From positions 1 to 27,015 of IMG/VR virus record IMGVR_UViG_3300036861_000368: a stretch of DNA of 27,015 bases; one strand, given 5' to 3'. Below are positions 1-8,051 of this stretch, piece by piece. The position numbers and the translations under genes are program-made. Origin of the DNA: a virus. The notes beneath the pieces were generated by a model that searched no databases, was not told where the DNA came from, and was given only the letters and a program-made list of their open reading frames with translations. Each line of letters begins with the position of its first letter. Within the stretch, counting starts at the first letter, position 1.

Positions 1-223
1 GATTGGCCCAGGCTGTATAAAAGCGCCACGTCTGCGTTGTGTTGCAACTACCGCCCGCGGCGCTAATGGCGGCCGTCGGCGCAGTCGTCGGGTTGGTAAG
101 CGTGTAGTCCGTGCCGATCTTCGCTGGAGTCTTGATCCTCCCCACGACCGTGCCCTGCGCGAACAATCCCCCGGGAAATAGGACGAGCCACAGAACTAGG
201 GAGCGCCTCAGCCACGATCGCAT
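1..223 (-). CDS. Exported tail-region protein, C-terminus outside window
   Basis: The first 74 codons of a gene that runs off the left edge of the window. Its ATG at 223 has a GGAGAGA Shine-Dalgarno 4 bases upstream and lies 11 bases after the preceding stop. The N-terminus reads MRSWLRRSLVLWLVLFPGG and then LFAQG: a basic n-region, a Leu/Val/Trp core and a probable signal peptidase site after FAQ. The rest seen is Thr/Ala/Gly-rich and beta-like. It is the last gene in a run of tail-tip and appendage genes, where a Sec signal is unexpected because virions assemble in the cytoplasm. I do not recognise the family; it could be an exported host-modifying protein rather than a virion part. Confidence 0.7.
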   Translation of the reverse strand, partial: MRSWLRRSLVLWLVLFPGGLFAQGTVVGRIKTPAKIGTDYTLTNPTTAPTAAISAAGGSCNTTQTWRFYTAWAN

Positions 224-234
224 TGATTCTCTCC

Positions 235-777
235 TCAGAATGGGACCACGTCGCTAGGTCCCTGGACGTCGAAGACGCCGTCCTGTACGACGAGCTTCCA
301 GTTCTTGCCTGCGTTCGCGCCGATGCCCGTGTCGGTGATGTAGACTTTGCCGCCGATTATCTGGATGTCGCCGGGGAAGGGAACCAGCACGGACGGCGGC
401 GAGGGTGCGACACCCACATCACTGACTTCCTTCAGGACCCGGAAGAGCGCCGCGCGCACGAGCGTCGTAGTCTTCCCGCCAAGGACCATCTCGACGTCAT
501 AGCTGTAATCGCCGGCGAGCCCCTGGGTGAAGGTCTCGAGGATGAGCGGGACCACGATGCCGGTGGCCGCGCCCGAGAGATCGAAGTCTCCGGGCGACAC
601 CAGCTGGAACATGGCGGCGGCCAGGGAGTCCTCCAGGGCCGCCTTCACCGTGAGCTTGAAGGTCGCGCCCGTCACGTTCAGGGCCACCCCGTCAGCATCC
701 GTGATCCTCAGCTCCGGGTTGACGAAGTCCCCCCGGTCCATGACCAGGTCGCCGTTCAGCGGATCGATCGTGTACAT
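235..777 (-). CDS. Tail appendage protein with BppU-like N-terminal beta domain
   Basis: A 180-residue protein. Residues 1-115 follow the pattern of N-terminal beta-sandwich domains on phage baseplate and tail-fibre proteins (BppU type): a GD..NPELRITDADG stretch, then VTGATFKLTVK, then a strand pair and a GDYSYDVEM strand. Residues 130-180 hold a second short beta segment (GGKVYITDTG, NWKLVVQDG) that looks like the attachment point of a longer fibre. The ATG at 777 has a GGGGAGC ribosome site and follows the previous stop by three bases. It probably docks an appendage at the tail tip. The fold assignment is by pattern only and the receptor-binding role is inferred. Confidence 0.6.
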   Translation of the reverse strand: MYTIDPLNGDLVMDRGDFVNPELRITDADGVALNVTGATFKLTVKAALEDSLAAAMFQLVSPGDFDLSGAATGIVVPLILETFTQGLAGDYSYDVEMVLGGKTTTLVRAALFRVLKEVSDVGVAPSPPSVLVPFPGDIQIIGGKVYITDTGIGANAGKNWKLVVQDGVFDVQGPSDVVPF

Positions 778-780
778 GCT

Positions 781-1539
781 TCAGCTCCCCTCACCTTTCG
801 GCGCCTTGATGCCGACCGTCCCGTGAGCCGAGCTCCCGGAGATCCCAGCGCGCGGACTCCTCGAGGCGAACCGGACGCGCACGATGACCGGAGCTGCCGC
901 GGCGCGCGGCGCCTGGATTGAGGCGGATGCCCCTGGCCCCTGTGAGCCGGTGACAGCCAGCGCTGCCTGGCCCTCTCCCATGGCCTGAGGCGCCTGCCCG
1001 GTCAACCCGGCCTTCGGTGCCTTCGCCTCCCCGACGGCAATGGGAGCCTGCGGCATGGAGCCCGCCAGGGGCATCTTGGAGACAGCCCGGACGCGGGTGT
1101 GCCGGATCTTCGGCGGCTGCAGCGACTGGTCGAAGTAGGGGAACGGTAGGAACCGCGCGCGGACTTCGCCCCTCGATTCCCTGGCATCCCCCATCCACTG
1201 ACCTCTGATGGGGGAGATGACCGGACTGGACCCGGGTGGCGCGACGGGCGGTGGCGGAACCTGAATGAACTTCGACGCCGGAACGCTGACCGGCTGCAGC
1301 CTGGGGAACCCCACGACTCGCGGTGCGATGACCGGCGGCACCGGGACGTATGGCACCATCCGGAAGAACTGAGGCTGCACCGTCCGACTCGGGCTGGCCT
1401 GGACGGAAGTCACGACGAGGAAGGGGACGATGGCAGTAGCCGCGACGGCCGCGACTACCGGGTTGACGACTGGCCCGAAGCGCGGCCTGACGTCGGCGCT
1501 CCGGTCCAGGCGCGGCAAGATGCGGGTATTACGGATCAT
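781..1539 (-). CDS. Pro/Ala-rich protein with hydrophobic N-terminal segment
   Basis: A 252-residue low-complexity protein that I do not recognise. Residues about 24-48 form a hydrophobic stretch (VVAAVAATAIVPFLVV) ending in SVQAS, which could be a membrane anchor or an uncleaved or late signal. After that come Pro-rich runs (VPPPPVAPPG) and Ala/Gly/Gln-rich segments with recurring QAP tripeptides near residues 165-215. The chosen ATG at 1539 shares a TGATG junction with the upstream stop and has GAGG seven bases before it; a GTG one codon earlier (1542) is the alternative. Codon periodicity is hard to judge in such sequence, but tight coupling on both sides supports it as real. It may be an extended, exposed structural protein. 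Confidence 0.55.
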   Translation of the reverse strand: MIRNTRILPRLDRSADVRPRFGPVVNPVVAAVAATAIVPFLVVTSVQASPSRTVQPQFFRMVPYVPVPPVIAPRVVGFPRLQPVSVPASKFIQVPPPPVAPPGSSPVISPIRGQWMGDARESRGEVRARFLPFPYFDQSLQPPKIRHTRVRAVSKMPLAGSMPQAPIAVGEAKAPKAGLTGQAPQAMGEGQAALAVTGSQGPGASASIQAPRAAAAPVIVRVRFASRSPRAGISGSSAHGTVGIKAPKGEGS

Positions 1540-2222
1540 CACGCCACCTCTGAGTTGCGGAAGTCAATCGTCGGGAAGGTGGTCGTATCGAGCTCGACGA
1601 TGATGTCGCAGAAGGCGGTCCCCGACGTGCTGCCCCAAGTGATCGTCGTGCCCGTGAAGCCGCTGTCGCGTGACACGTATTCCTGGCCGGTTCCCGGAGT
1701 GCTGTAGCCCGTATCGTTCTGCTCCGTCCAGCTCGCGGGCGGGGTCATGGTCGCCGGATTCGTGGCGTTGAAGACCGCTCCCAGGGTCGGGTTGCCGGTC
1801 TGGCAGTTGAAAGCGAACACCGGAGCAGGCGTGCCACCAGCAGCCTGGTTGTTCTCCGCGGCGTTCTGGGAAACGGCCGAGGCTCCCGTCCGAAACATCC
1901 CCGCCACCGAAGCGACCTGGATGATGCAGCCCGTCGCTGCGTCCCCCGTGCAGTCATAGGTCACTGTCATGGAAGAGGCTGATGCGATCAGCTGGTTTCG
2001 GACGAAGAGCTGGAGGGTGTCGGCGCTCGCCACCTTGCCCGCGTTCCTGATCAGGGTCCAGGTCCCGCCCTGGCTGTCCGTGAGCGAGCCGTCATTTACG
2101 CTCGCGGTCTTGCCAATGAAGGCCACGAGCAGATCGCCGACGGCCGGCGTGAACGCCCCGCTGGCATAGGAGCTAACGTTCAAAGTCGACGGCGTTGCTA
2201 TCCGGTTGGTGACAGTCGACAT
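1539..2222 (-). CDS. Beta-sandwich tail-tip or adhesion-like protein
   Basis: A 227-residue protein rich in Thr, Ser, Ala and Gly. Its pattern (AVGDLLVAFIGK, DSQGGTWTLIRN, SMTVTYDCTGD, GFTGTTITWGST, CDIIVELD) matches a jelly-roll-like beta domain found in many phage and cell-surface proteins of unknown detail. Four Cys residues are present, which is unusual for a cytoplasmically assembled beta protein. The ATG at 2222 directly follows the previous stop and has GAGGAT as ribosome site. Sitting among tail-tip genes, it is most likely a virion surface or host-binding protein. Function is inferred from fold pattern and location only. Confidence 0.6.
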   Translation of the reverse strand: MSTVTNRIATPSTLNVSSYASGAFTPAVGDLLVAFIGKTASVNDGSLTDSQGGTWTLIRNAGKVASADTLQLFVRNQLIASASSMTVTYDCTGDAATGCIIQVASVAGMFRTGASAVSQNAAENNQAAGGTPAPVFAFNCQTGNPTLGAVFNATNPATMTPPASWTEQNDTGYSTPGTGQEYVSRDSGFTGTTITWGSTSGTAFCDIIVELDTTTFPTIDFRNSEVA

Positions 2223-2507
2223 TCAATCCTCTTCGTGAAACCCAATGATGCGCGGATCGCGGCGCTCGAAACCCTGGTCCTCGATGATCGTGACCTGCTT
2301 CATCCAGTAGGCCCTGGCCTCGGGGAGTGTCCCGAACTTCTTCAACGTCATCGTGCGCGGGTAGGCGGTCATCCGTTTCGCCACGACGAAAGACACTGCC
2401 CGATCTCCGGTGCCTGCGGACCGGAGGTCGTGATGGCGACGAAGCTCGACATGAATCCCCCCGCCGCCAGGAACCAGGAAACGCGCCGCCCGCAGGCAAG
2501 CGATCAC
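2223..2507 (-). CDS. Small hypothetical protein in tail-tip operon
   Basis: A 94-residue basic protein of no recognised family. The GTG start at 2507 is preferred because AGGAG lies six bases upstream, immediately after the stop of the upstream gene (2518); longer in-frame versions would run back into that gene. The C-terminal half (TMTLKKFGTLPEARAYWMK, then a VTIIEDQGFERR segment) looks like a compact alpha/beta module with a helix around PEARAYWMKQ. No signal peptide or membrane segment is seen. It might be a small tail accessory or chaperone, but nothing in the sequence settles this. Confidence 0.6.
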   Translation of the reverse strand: MIACLRAARFLVPGGGGIHVELRRHHDLRSAGTGDRAVSFVVAKRMTAYPRTMTLKKFGTLPEARAYWMKQVTIIEDQGFERRDPRIIGFHEED

Positions 2508-2517
2508 GCCGTACTCC

Positions 2518-2988
2518 TCACTCTTCGAATACGAGATACGTTTCTGCCTGCACGGAGGCCGGAAGCGCATCCTGGTGCTCCAGGTTGATAGCCGCAACGT
2601 TCGAGCCGCCGTCGGTCTGATCGAACTCACGCCCCGGGGCCGCGACCCAGATCATCCCGCTCACGTTCGGGACCATCCAGCGATGCAGCCGGTTGCCAAC
2701 GAGCGTTCCTTCGACGGTGACATTGACCAGGCCGGCCGTCTGGAGAGTGCCACCGAGGTCGCTCTGGAGCTTTTCGGGGGTCTGGCTGGTCGCCGTTGGC
2801 AGCGCCGTTCCGGTGCGCTTGATGGCCCATCGTACGGGCGCCGCGGTCGAGTTGGGCGCCGCATTGCAGCTGATCCCGATCTCCGTCACCTGGATCGTCA
2901 CGCCAGCGATCGGGTTGAGCGCGACGGTGGTGCGCGCGGTCTCTGCCGCGGCCGATTCGAAGCTTACGATCCCTGCAGGTCTTAGCAT
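2518..2988 (-). CDS. Beta-rich structural protein of tail-tip region
   Basis: A 156-residue protein from the ATG at 2988, chosen because GGAG lies about six bases upstream; an ATG four codons earlier (3000) has no ribosome site. The sequence alternates beta strands and Gly/Thr/Ala turns (GVTIQVTEIGIS, APVRWAIKRTGT, VNVTVEGTLVGN, GMIWVAAPGREF), the pattern of small jelly-roll proteins seen in phage tails and decoration proteins. It has no signal peptide. It lies between two other unrecognised tail-tip genes in the same operon and is followed within ten bases by the next start. Probable virion component; exact role unknown. Confidence 0.6.
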   Translation of the reverse strand: MLRPAGIVSFESAAAETARTTVALNPIAGVTIQVTEIGISCNAAPNSTAAPVRWAIKRTGTALPTATSQTPEKLQSDLGGTLQTAGLVNVTVEGTLVGNRLHRWMVPNVSGMIWVAAPGREFDQTDGGSNVAAINLEHQDALPASVQAETYLVFEE

Positions 2989-3013
2989 GACGATCTCCAT
3001 TGCTTGGTTGGCA

Positions 3014-3457
3014 CTACCATCTCCCAGCGGCGATTGATGGCTTCATGGGCGCCAGGGCGGCCGTCACCCAGACCGTGTCAATCCGGATGCCGATGTTCTT
3101 GTCCCCGAGGTTCGCATCCTGATGCTTCTCCAGGAGGACCTCGCGATAGGTGGTGCCGCCGTCGAGGGAGAGTTCGATCAGATAGTCGTCGTCCTCGGAC
3201 GGGTTGAGCACGGAGTCATTCAGTTCCGTCTCGCTCGCCGATGGCGTGATGAGCTCGAGCAGGATGTGGCAGCGCCCGCGGTAGCCGTAGCGCGTCTTCG
3301 TCAGGCGCCGGTCGAGCATCTCGGAGAACAGGAACTCCGGCTCCCAGGTGGGCTGGAACACGACGAGCCACTGGTAGGCGCTGATGTCGACGACGTAGGG
3401 GTTGCCCGCCGGCGGGGTGATCCGGAACTTTGGGGTCCAGCCGTGCCCGAGCGCCAT
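3014..3457 (-). CDS. Hypothetical tail-tip operon protein
   Basis: A 147-residue protein I do not recognise. It starts at ATG 3457 with only a weak ribosome site and ends with TAG 13 bases before the next ATG. The sequence has several aromatic-rich beta segments (YQWLVVFQPTWEPEFLF, RGRCHILLELIT) followed by an acidic loop (NPSEDDDYLIEL) and a DGGTTYREVLLEK strand, suggesting a beta-sandwich. The 90 bases upstream (3458-3547) hold no gene; they contain a small GGTTG/CAACC inverted repeat but no convincing promoter. By position it is likely a tail-tip or appendage protein. Confidence 0.55.
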   Translation of the reverse strand: MALGHGWTPKFRITPPAGNPYVVDISAYQWLVVFQPTWEPEFLFSEMLDRRLTKTRYGYRGRCHILLELITPSASETELNDSVLNPSEDDDYLIELSLDGGTTYREVLLEKHQDANLGDKNIGIRIDTVWVTAALAPMKPSIAAGRW

Positions 3458-3547
3458 CGGAATCGTGGACCTGGTTGCGGGGCCACAACCCCCGGTTAAC
3501 TTGGCGCCGGCGCGCTGATCAGGCGAGTCGGTGTACTACCAGAGATT

Positions 3548-3841
3548 CTACGTTACCCAGGACGGATCCGCGCCCGGGCCGTTCGTCTGGAGCTTCTGTC
3601 CAGCGCTCCCGGCTCCCAGGCGCTGCCAGCCGTCGACACCGCGATACATGAGATCCCCCTGAACTTCGTCGCTGAACCCGGGGCGCAGCTCGATCCGGTT
3701 CTGCTCAGGAATGACGGTGATCTGCACCCCCGGGAAGGCGATGAGCTGCACGTCACCCTTGAGCGTTATTCCGGACTGCGGTAGCCCGAAGCTCCCGCTT
3801 CCCCCGCCACCGCCAGGATCGCCCGGGTTGATCTTGGGCAT
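3548..3841 (-). CDS. Small tail-fibre-like protein
   Basis: A 97-residue protein. After a Gly-rich leader (GDPGGGGGSGSFG) it has a short beta module and ends in a segment of the form GDLMYRG-DGWQRLGAG-AGQKLQTNG-PSW. That segment matches a motif widely repeated in tail-fibre and appendage proteins (GDLLY..., W..L..G..GQvL, PsW). Here one copy forms the C-terminus. The ATG at 3841 shares a TGATG junction with the stop of the large upstream tail gene, so the two are translationally coupled. It is probably a small fibre or linker at the tail tip. The motif is recognised by eye; trimerisation is inferred. Confidence 0.65.
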   Translation of the reverse strand: MPKINPGDPGGGGGSGSFGLPQSGITLKGDVQLIAFPGVQITVIPEQNRIELRPGFSDEVQGDLMYRGVDGWQRLGAGSAGQKLQTNGPGADPSWVT

Positions 3842-6123
3842 CAGGCTGCATCCTCGAGGAACTTTACCGAGACCTCTTCGGCCCCCAGGTCGTGATCGGA
3901 CTCGTACACCATCCAACGGGCCCCGTCGATCATCACTCTGTCGAGCGGCCGGTAGATCCTCCCGTCGCTGTCCTTGACGGTGGTCTCGATCAGCGCCCGC
4001 TTCTTGTTGTAGAAGTCGATGAAGCTGTCGGCGATCGCCTGCGCATAGGCGGCGTTGGGGATGAACGGCGAGCTGAGGCTGACGCCGCTCGAGGAGAAGT
4101 TCTTGTCCCCGGCGATGGCGGTGCTCCCGATCGTGGCCGACACCTCAACGTACTGCGCGACGTTCTCCCAGAGCAGGTCGTCGGTGCGTTCCTTGATCCG
4201 GTCGGTAATGTCGATCACGTTCCCGGCGTCGAACAGGTCGCGCGCTACGAAGTGCCCGGCCCCCTCGTCATCGATCCAGAACACGGCGTTGACAAGGGTG
4301 GCCAGATCCCGGAGCGCCTCGGCCACGCTCTTGCCGCCGAAGTCGGCATAGTCGATGACGCCGGCGAGCTGCTGGGAGGCCACCATCCAGTTCCGGCCAG
4401 CGCCCGGGTTGCCGCCCTTATAGCTGAAGATCCGGTACTGCTCCTTCACCCGGCCCCCATGGAGGCGGGTGTTGATCGAGCCATCGACGATCTTGTTGGC
4501 CCGATAGGTCAGGAATTCATCGCCCGTTCGGACGAACTGGATGCCTTGGTCATGGCTGATGAGGCCCACCAGGAAGCCGTTCAGATAGCGAATCGAGCGT
4601 GTCGGATAAATGTAGCCCTCGACGGAGCTTTCGCTCCGGACCAAGCAGCGCGGAAAGGGGCGCTTCCAGAGGCGCGTGGTCCCCCGGAAGGCGCAGATTT
4701 CAAACACCGGTCCTGTCGAGGGGATGGAGCGCAGGCAGAGGGCATAGTCGTACTCCGGGATGTAGATGAATCCGGCGTAGTGGCTGCCATCGACGTCCTC
4801 GCCCTGCAGGAGCGACGTGAAGGTGCCGCCCGCGATGTCGTAGTACTGCGAATACCGACTTCCGTCGTCGTACTCCCACCAGCAATAGAGCGCGTTTCGG
4901 ACCGGGTCGAACTCAAGGCCACGCGAAGTCTGGGTGCTCAGTTCCTTCGTGCCTGAATCGGGAAGATCAACGACTCCGGTCGTCGCACCCCAAGTGATCC
5001 CGTCACTCGTGGTCTTTTTCGAAATCTTCTCGGGCTCGGCCAGTTCATCAATGTAGTAACCTGTAAGAGGGGTCGATCCCGCGCCTCCATTGAAATCCCA
5101 GCCGTCACCATAACCCTCAGAGAGATTGCCGCCTCCGATGCCCGTTGGCGCTCGCAACAGGATCACGGGCTGTGCATGTCCTTGTCGGAAGTAGCGCGAC
5201 CAATCTACCCAGGCGCGTTCAGTCCCATCCTCGAGTACCCATGCATCTTCGGGGTTCACCTGATAATAGGTACCCGTATCGTTGACCGTGATGTAGCAAC
5301 GGCCATTCGCTTCTTGGGCTGCCGCCCCCTGGAACTGATTGACCACGAGCCCCTGCGGATTCACGGGCGCGGGCGCGGGGTACTTGAAGGCGCTCCCGGA
5401 CAGGCGGTACTCGGCCACCGGGATGGTCGCCGCGGCGAAAAGCGCCCGCACCAGGAACTCGATCCCCCGGTAGCGGTAGTAGGGCGTGGCCACGGTGATG
5501 ATGCTCAGGTTCGCCGGAGGGGTGCCGCCCCCGTACCCGTTCACGGAGCCGGCCTCGATCTCGACCGACATCGCCGAGATCACCCGCTTGACCACGTAGT
5601 CCTCGGCGGCCGTCTCCGAGGTTATGTGCAGCGTGTCCCCGGGCAAGATGCCGGTCGTATCGTTCAGCGTCAGCGTGGTGTTCCCTGGGTTGATCCCGGC
5701 GGTCGGGTAGATCGCGGCAGCGAAGGTGCGCTGCACGCCCTCGGCGCTCGTGTCCTGGAGGTGCCTGGTCAGGCCGTAGGCGGTAATCTCCACCTCGCGC
5801 GCCTTCCGGTCGAACTTGATGGACCCCGCCCCTAGGAGGATCCCCCAGAACTGGATCTCGTTCCGGCGGAAGAGCCGGAGCTGCCAGCGGTCGGTCGGGC
5901 CGAAGAAGGCGAACAGGTCGTCGAAGAAGGCGCGCACGTTCCGGAACTTCAGTGTGGCATCCCCAGTCTTGAAGGATAGGAGGTCGCGCTCGACGGCGCG
6001 GTTGATGGAGCCCAGGCCGTCGAGCTTCGCGTGCTCGGTGACGTCGAGAGGAGCCGGTAGCGGCCCCGGCGCGCCCGGTTTGTACTGAAGGATCTCGACC
6101 CGGAAGTCCAGATTGTTCGGCAT
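3841..6123 (-). CDS. Large tail-tip / baseplate-hub-like protein
   Basis: A 760-residue protein directly downstream of the tape measure, the usual place of the distal tail and hub proteins. Residues 1-135 resemble a hub or distal-tail N-domain (LDFRVEILQY, RNVRAFFDDLFAFFGPTD, WGILLGAGSIKFDRKAREV). Residues about 140-210 form a small beta domain; about 370-560 are rich in WWEYDDGSRYSQYYD and IYIPEYDYALCL-type strands that suggest a propeller-like insertion; about 600-640 (SVAEALRDLATLVNAVFWIDDE) returns to hub-like sequence. Bases around 4970-5340 look less GC-rich than their surroundings. Role in tail-tip assembly or host contact is inferred from position and domain feel; no enzymatic motif was seen. 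Confidence 0.6.
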   Translation of the reverse strand: MPNNLDFRVEILQYKPGAPGPLPAPLDVTEHAKLDGLGSINRAVERDLLSFKTGDATLKFRNVRAFFDDLFAFFGPTDRWQLRLFRRNEIQFWGILLGAGSIKFDRKAREVEITAYGLTRHLQDTSAEGVQRTFAAAIYPTAGINPGNTTLTLNDTTGILPGDTLHITSETAAEDYVVKRVISAMSVEIEAGSVNGYGGGTPPANLSIITVATPYYRYRGIEFLVRALFAAATIPVAEYRLSGSAFKYPAPAPVNPQGLVVNQFQGAAAQEANGRCYITVNDTGTYYQVNPEDAWVLEDGTERAWVDWSRYFRQGHAQPVILLRAPTGIGGGNLSEGYGDGWDFNGGAGSTPLTGYYIDELAEPEKISKKTTSDGITWGATTGVVDLPDSGTKELSTQTSRGLEFDPVRNALYCWWEYDDGSRYSQYYDIAGGTFTSLLQGEDVDGSHYAGFIYIPEYDYALCLRSIPSTGPVFEICAFRGTTRLWKRPFPRCLVRSESSVEGYIYPTRSIRYLNGFLVGLISHDQGIQFVRTGDEFLTYRANKIVDGSINTRLHGGRVKEQYRIFSYKGGNPGAGRNWMVASQQLAGVIDYADFGGKSVAEALRDLATLVNAVFWIDDEGAGHFVARDLFDAGNVIDITDRIKERTDDLLWENVAQYVEVSATIGSTAIAGDKNFSSSGVSLSSPFIPNAAYAQAIADSFIDFYNKKRALIETTVKDSDGRIYRPLDRVMIDGARWMVYESDHDLGAEEVSVKFLEDAA

Positions 6124-6124
6124 C

Positions 6125-7765
6125 TCAGATCGAGCTCCGGCGCTCGGCGCGGTCCGCCGCGGTCATCTCCCGTTGCAACCACCGGCGCAGTTCCGTCTTC
6201 GAACCGACAACGCCACTGATGGGGCCTATGTTCACCCCGCGGTTGATCGTCGTCCTATGGTAATTGTTGGTGACGCCGCCGCCACCTCTGCCGCTCATGC
6301 CGATCTCAAACCCTTCACCGAAATGCCGCAGGAAATCCGCCGCACTTCTCCGGCCCAGCTTATTGGCGAGCATGTCATTGAAGGGATCGTCAAAGCCGAC
6401 TTCCTGCTCGCGAATCCTCTGTACGTTTGCCAGCCCTTGGGCGATCACGGCCGCCATGAGTGCATAGTTGTAGGGCGGCGGGGCGCTCCTGAGGGCAACG
6501 TTGGCTGCTGCCCATGTGTCGGCGATCGCGGCGGCTATGTTGATAGCCTTGTTTTTGGTAAACGCTCCAACGAGGGTCGTAATCGCCTGCGTCCAGAGCT
6601 GCGCGATGCTCGCTGCTTCCGCTTTTCTGGCGCGGATTCTTTCGTTAATAAGCTTGAGCTCGGCATCCGTGAGAAGGCGACTTTCCCGGAGACGCTTGAG
6701 TTCAGCGAGCGTGATCTGCTCGTTGGCTAATTTCGCCGCGATAACCTCGCGCATGCGGGCCTCGTTCTCGGCCTCGATTTGCAAGATCCGCTCGGCGGAG
6801 GTCTGAATATCCTGCTCGCGCCTCTTCCTTGATTCGATCCGGTCCTTATTCTCTTGCTGCTGCAGCCGGGCACTCTCGGCCCTTAGGTCCCTGCTCAATT
6901 GGAGCTGATCGGCGAGCTCCTGATTCCTTTTGCGAGTTGCCTCTGCAGCGTCGTGCTCCGCTTTCCTGGATTTCTCCATGGCATCGGCGCGTTGTAGATC
7001 GGCGACCGCACCATTGACAATGGCCTCATTCAGTTCATCGAGACGCGCCTTCTCCTGTTTGATCTCGGCTTCGAGGATCGCCGCCTGCGCGGCCCATCTC
7101 GCCGCCGCCTGCTGGCTTGTATCCTGTACCCCGATCAATCGCTGCCAGCTCCAATGGGAGCCGCTGATCGTCTCCATCAGAGTCTTGTACTGGCGTTCGT
7201 GCTCGGCTATTTTGTGCGACAGCTCCAGGGCTTCAAGGCGCTGCTGCGCGGCGACGAGCTGCAGGACTGCCGCGTATTGCTCTCGAATCGCTCGTGAGGC
7301 GCTATCGACCTTTTCGATGTACTCCTTGAGTTGAGGGAGCTCGCTCGCCAGCTCCTGGGCGATCCCCTTATGGATGGCCTCGATGTCCTCGGCCGTGACC
7401 CCCCATTCCTTCAGCTTTGGGAGTAGCAGGGCGAGAGCTGCGACAAGGGCTGCGGCGCTGACACCCACCAGACCAGCGGAGCCGCTGAGCATGTTCATCG
7501 CCAGTCCGGCGGCCTTTGCAACTTCTCCAGACGCCCCCGTGACCCCGATGTTCATCAGGAGGACCCGGGTCATGTCCGCGACCGCGCCCCGGCTTCCACC
7601 CAGCTCCTTCGTGAGGCCCTTGGTCTTCTCCCCTAGATTCCCGACCGCTGGCGCTGCACCTGTAGCGGTGGTCCCAAGTCCGCGCAACTGCGCCTGAGCA
7701 TCCTCGAACCCTTTGCTGTTGAGGAGGGCGGTGATCAGGATCTTCAGGTCGAGTTCTTCACCCAT
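6125..7765 (-). CDS. Tail tape measure protein
   Basis: A 546-residue protein with the composition of a tape measure. It has an N-terminal region starting ELDLKILITALLNSKGF, a hydrophobic Ala/Leu stretch near residues 95-115, a long charged coiled coil (about 120-370, rich in Glu, Arg, Lys and Gln with few prolines), a second hydrophobic region near 385-440, and a Gly-rich C-terminus (MSGRGGGGVTNNY). These proteins set siphovirus tail length and enter the host envelope during DNA delivery. At roughly 0.15 nm per residue this predicts a short tail of about 80 nm (inference). Its ribosome site is weak, and it is separated from the tail chaperone by an opposite-strand cassette, which is unusual. 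Confidence 0.85.
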   Translation of the reverse strand: MGEELDLKILITALLNSKGFEDAQAQLRGLGTTATGAAPAVGNLGEKTKGLTKELGGSRGAVADMTRVLLMNIGVTGASGEVAKAAGLAMNMLSGSAGLVGVSAAALVAALALLLPKLKEWGVTAEDIEAIHKGIAQELASELPQLKEYIEKVDSASRAIREQYAAVLQLVAAQQRLEALELSHKIAEHERQYKTLMETISGSHWSWQRLIGVQDTSQQAAARWAAQAAILEAEIKQEKARLDELNEAIVNGAVADLQRADAMEKSRKAEHDAAEATRKRNQELADQLQLSRDLRAESARLQQQENKDRIESRKRREQDIQTSAERILQIEAENEARMREVIAAKLANEQITLAELKRLRESRLLTDAELKLINERIRARKAEAASIAQLWTQAITTLVGAFTKNKAINIAAAIADTWAAANVALRSAPPPYNYALMAAVIAQGLANVQRIREQEVGFDDPFNDMLANKLGRRSAADFLRHFGEGFEIGMSGRGGGGVTNNYHRTTINRGVNIGPISGVVGSKTELRRWLQREMTAADRAERRSSI

Positions 7766-7777
7766 GGCCTAGACCAC

Positions 7778-7806
7778 TTGACAGAGGCCCGGTTCGGGCG
7801 TATATG
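7778..7806 (+). promoter_or_regulatory. Sigma70-like promoter of the plus-strand cassette
   Basis: TTGACA (7778-7783), a 17-base spacer and TATATG (7801-7806). The -35 box is a perfect consensus and the -10 matches four of six positions. Transcription would start near 7812-7815, at or within about three bases of the ATG at 7815, so the mRNA would be leaderless or nearly so. It points away from the tape measure gene and into the three plus-strand genes. Confidence 0.6.
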
Positions 7807-7814
7807 GGGCGGTC

Positions 7815-8051
7815 ATGAGCGAGACCGCCGCTGAATACGAGGCGCGGCAGAAGGCGAACAGGTCGGAGGAATCGGGCATCCTGCGCATGCAACGGGAAGC
7901 CGTGGCTCGCGCAGAGGCGGAAAGAGGTGCTCGGGGCAGATCCGGTCTGGGCTTCTGGCGCCTGGTCTGGGTCGTGGCGCTCGGGATTCTCCTGGCGCAG
8001 GGGATCGCCGCGGTTATCCTGGCGGTAGCCCGGGCTGTGACCGGATCGTGA
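7815..8051 (+). CDS. Small single-span membrane protein (moron cassette)
   Basis: A 78-residue protein with a charged N-terminal half (about residues 1-42, many Glu, Arg and Ala, probably helical) and one clear membrane segment at about residues 48-72 (FWRLVWVVALGILLAQGIAA). By charge the N-terminus is probably cytoplasmic. It is the first gene of a plus-strand cassette in an otherwise minus-strand tail module and starts a few bases after the predicted promoter, with no Shine-Dalgarno. Its stop overlaps the next start (GTGA). A holin or spanin role was considered, but no lysozyme or partner is nearby; an envelope-associated accessory protein acting with the beta-barrel gene is more likely. 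No family recognised. Confidence 0.6.
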   Translation: MSETAAEYEARQKANRSEESGILRMQREAVARAEAERGARGRSGLGFWRLVWVVALGILLAQGIAAVILAVARAVTGS

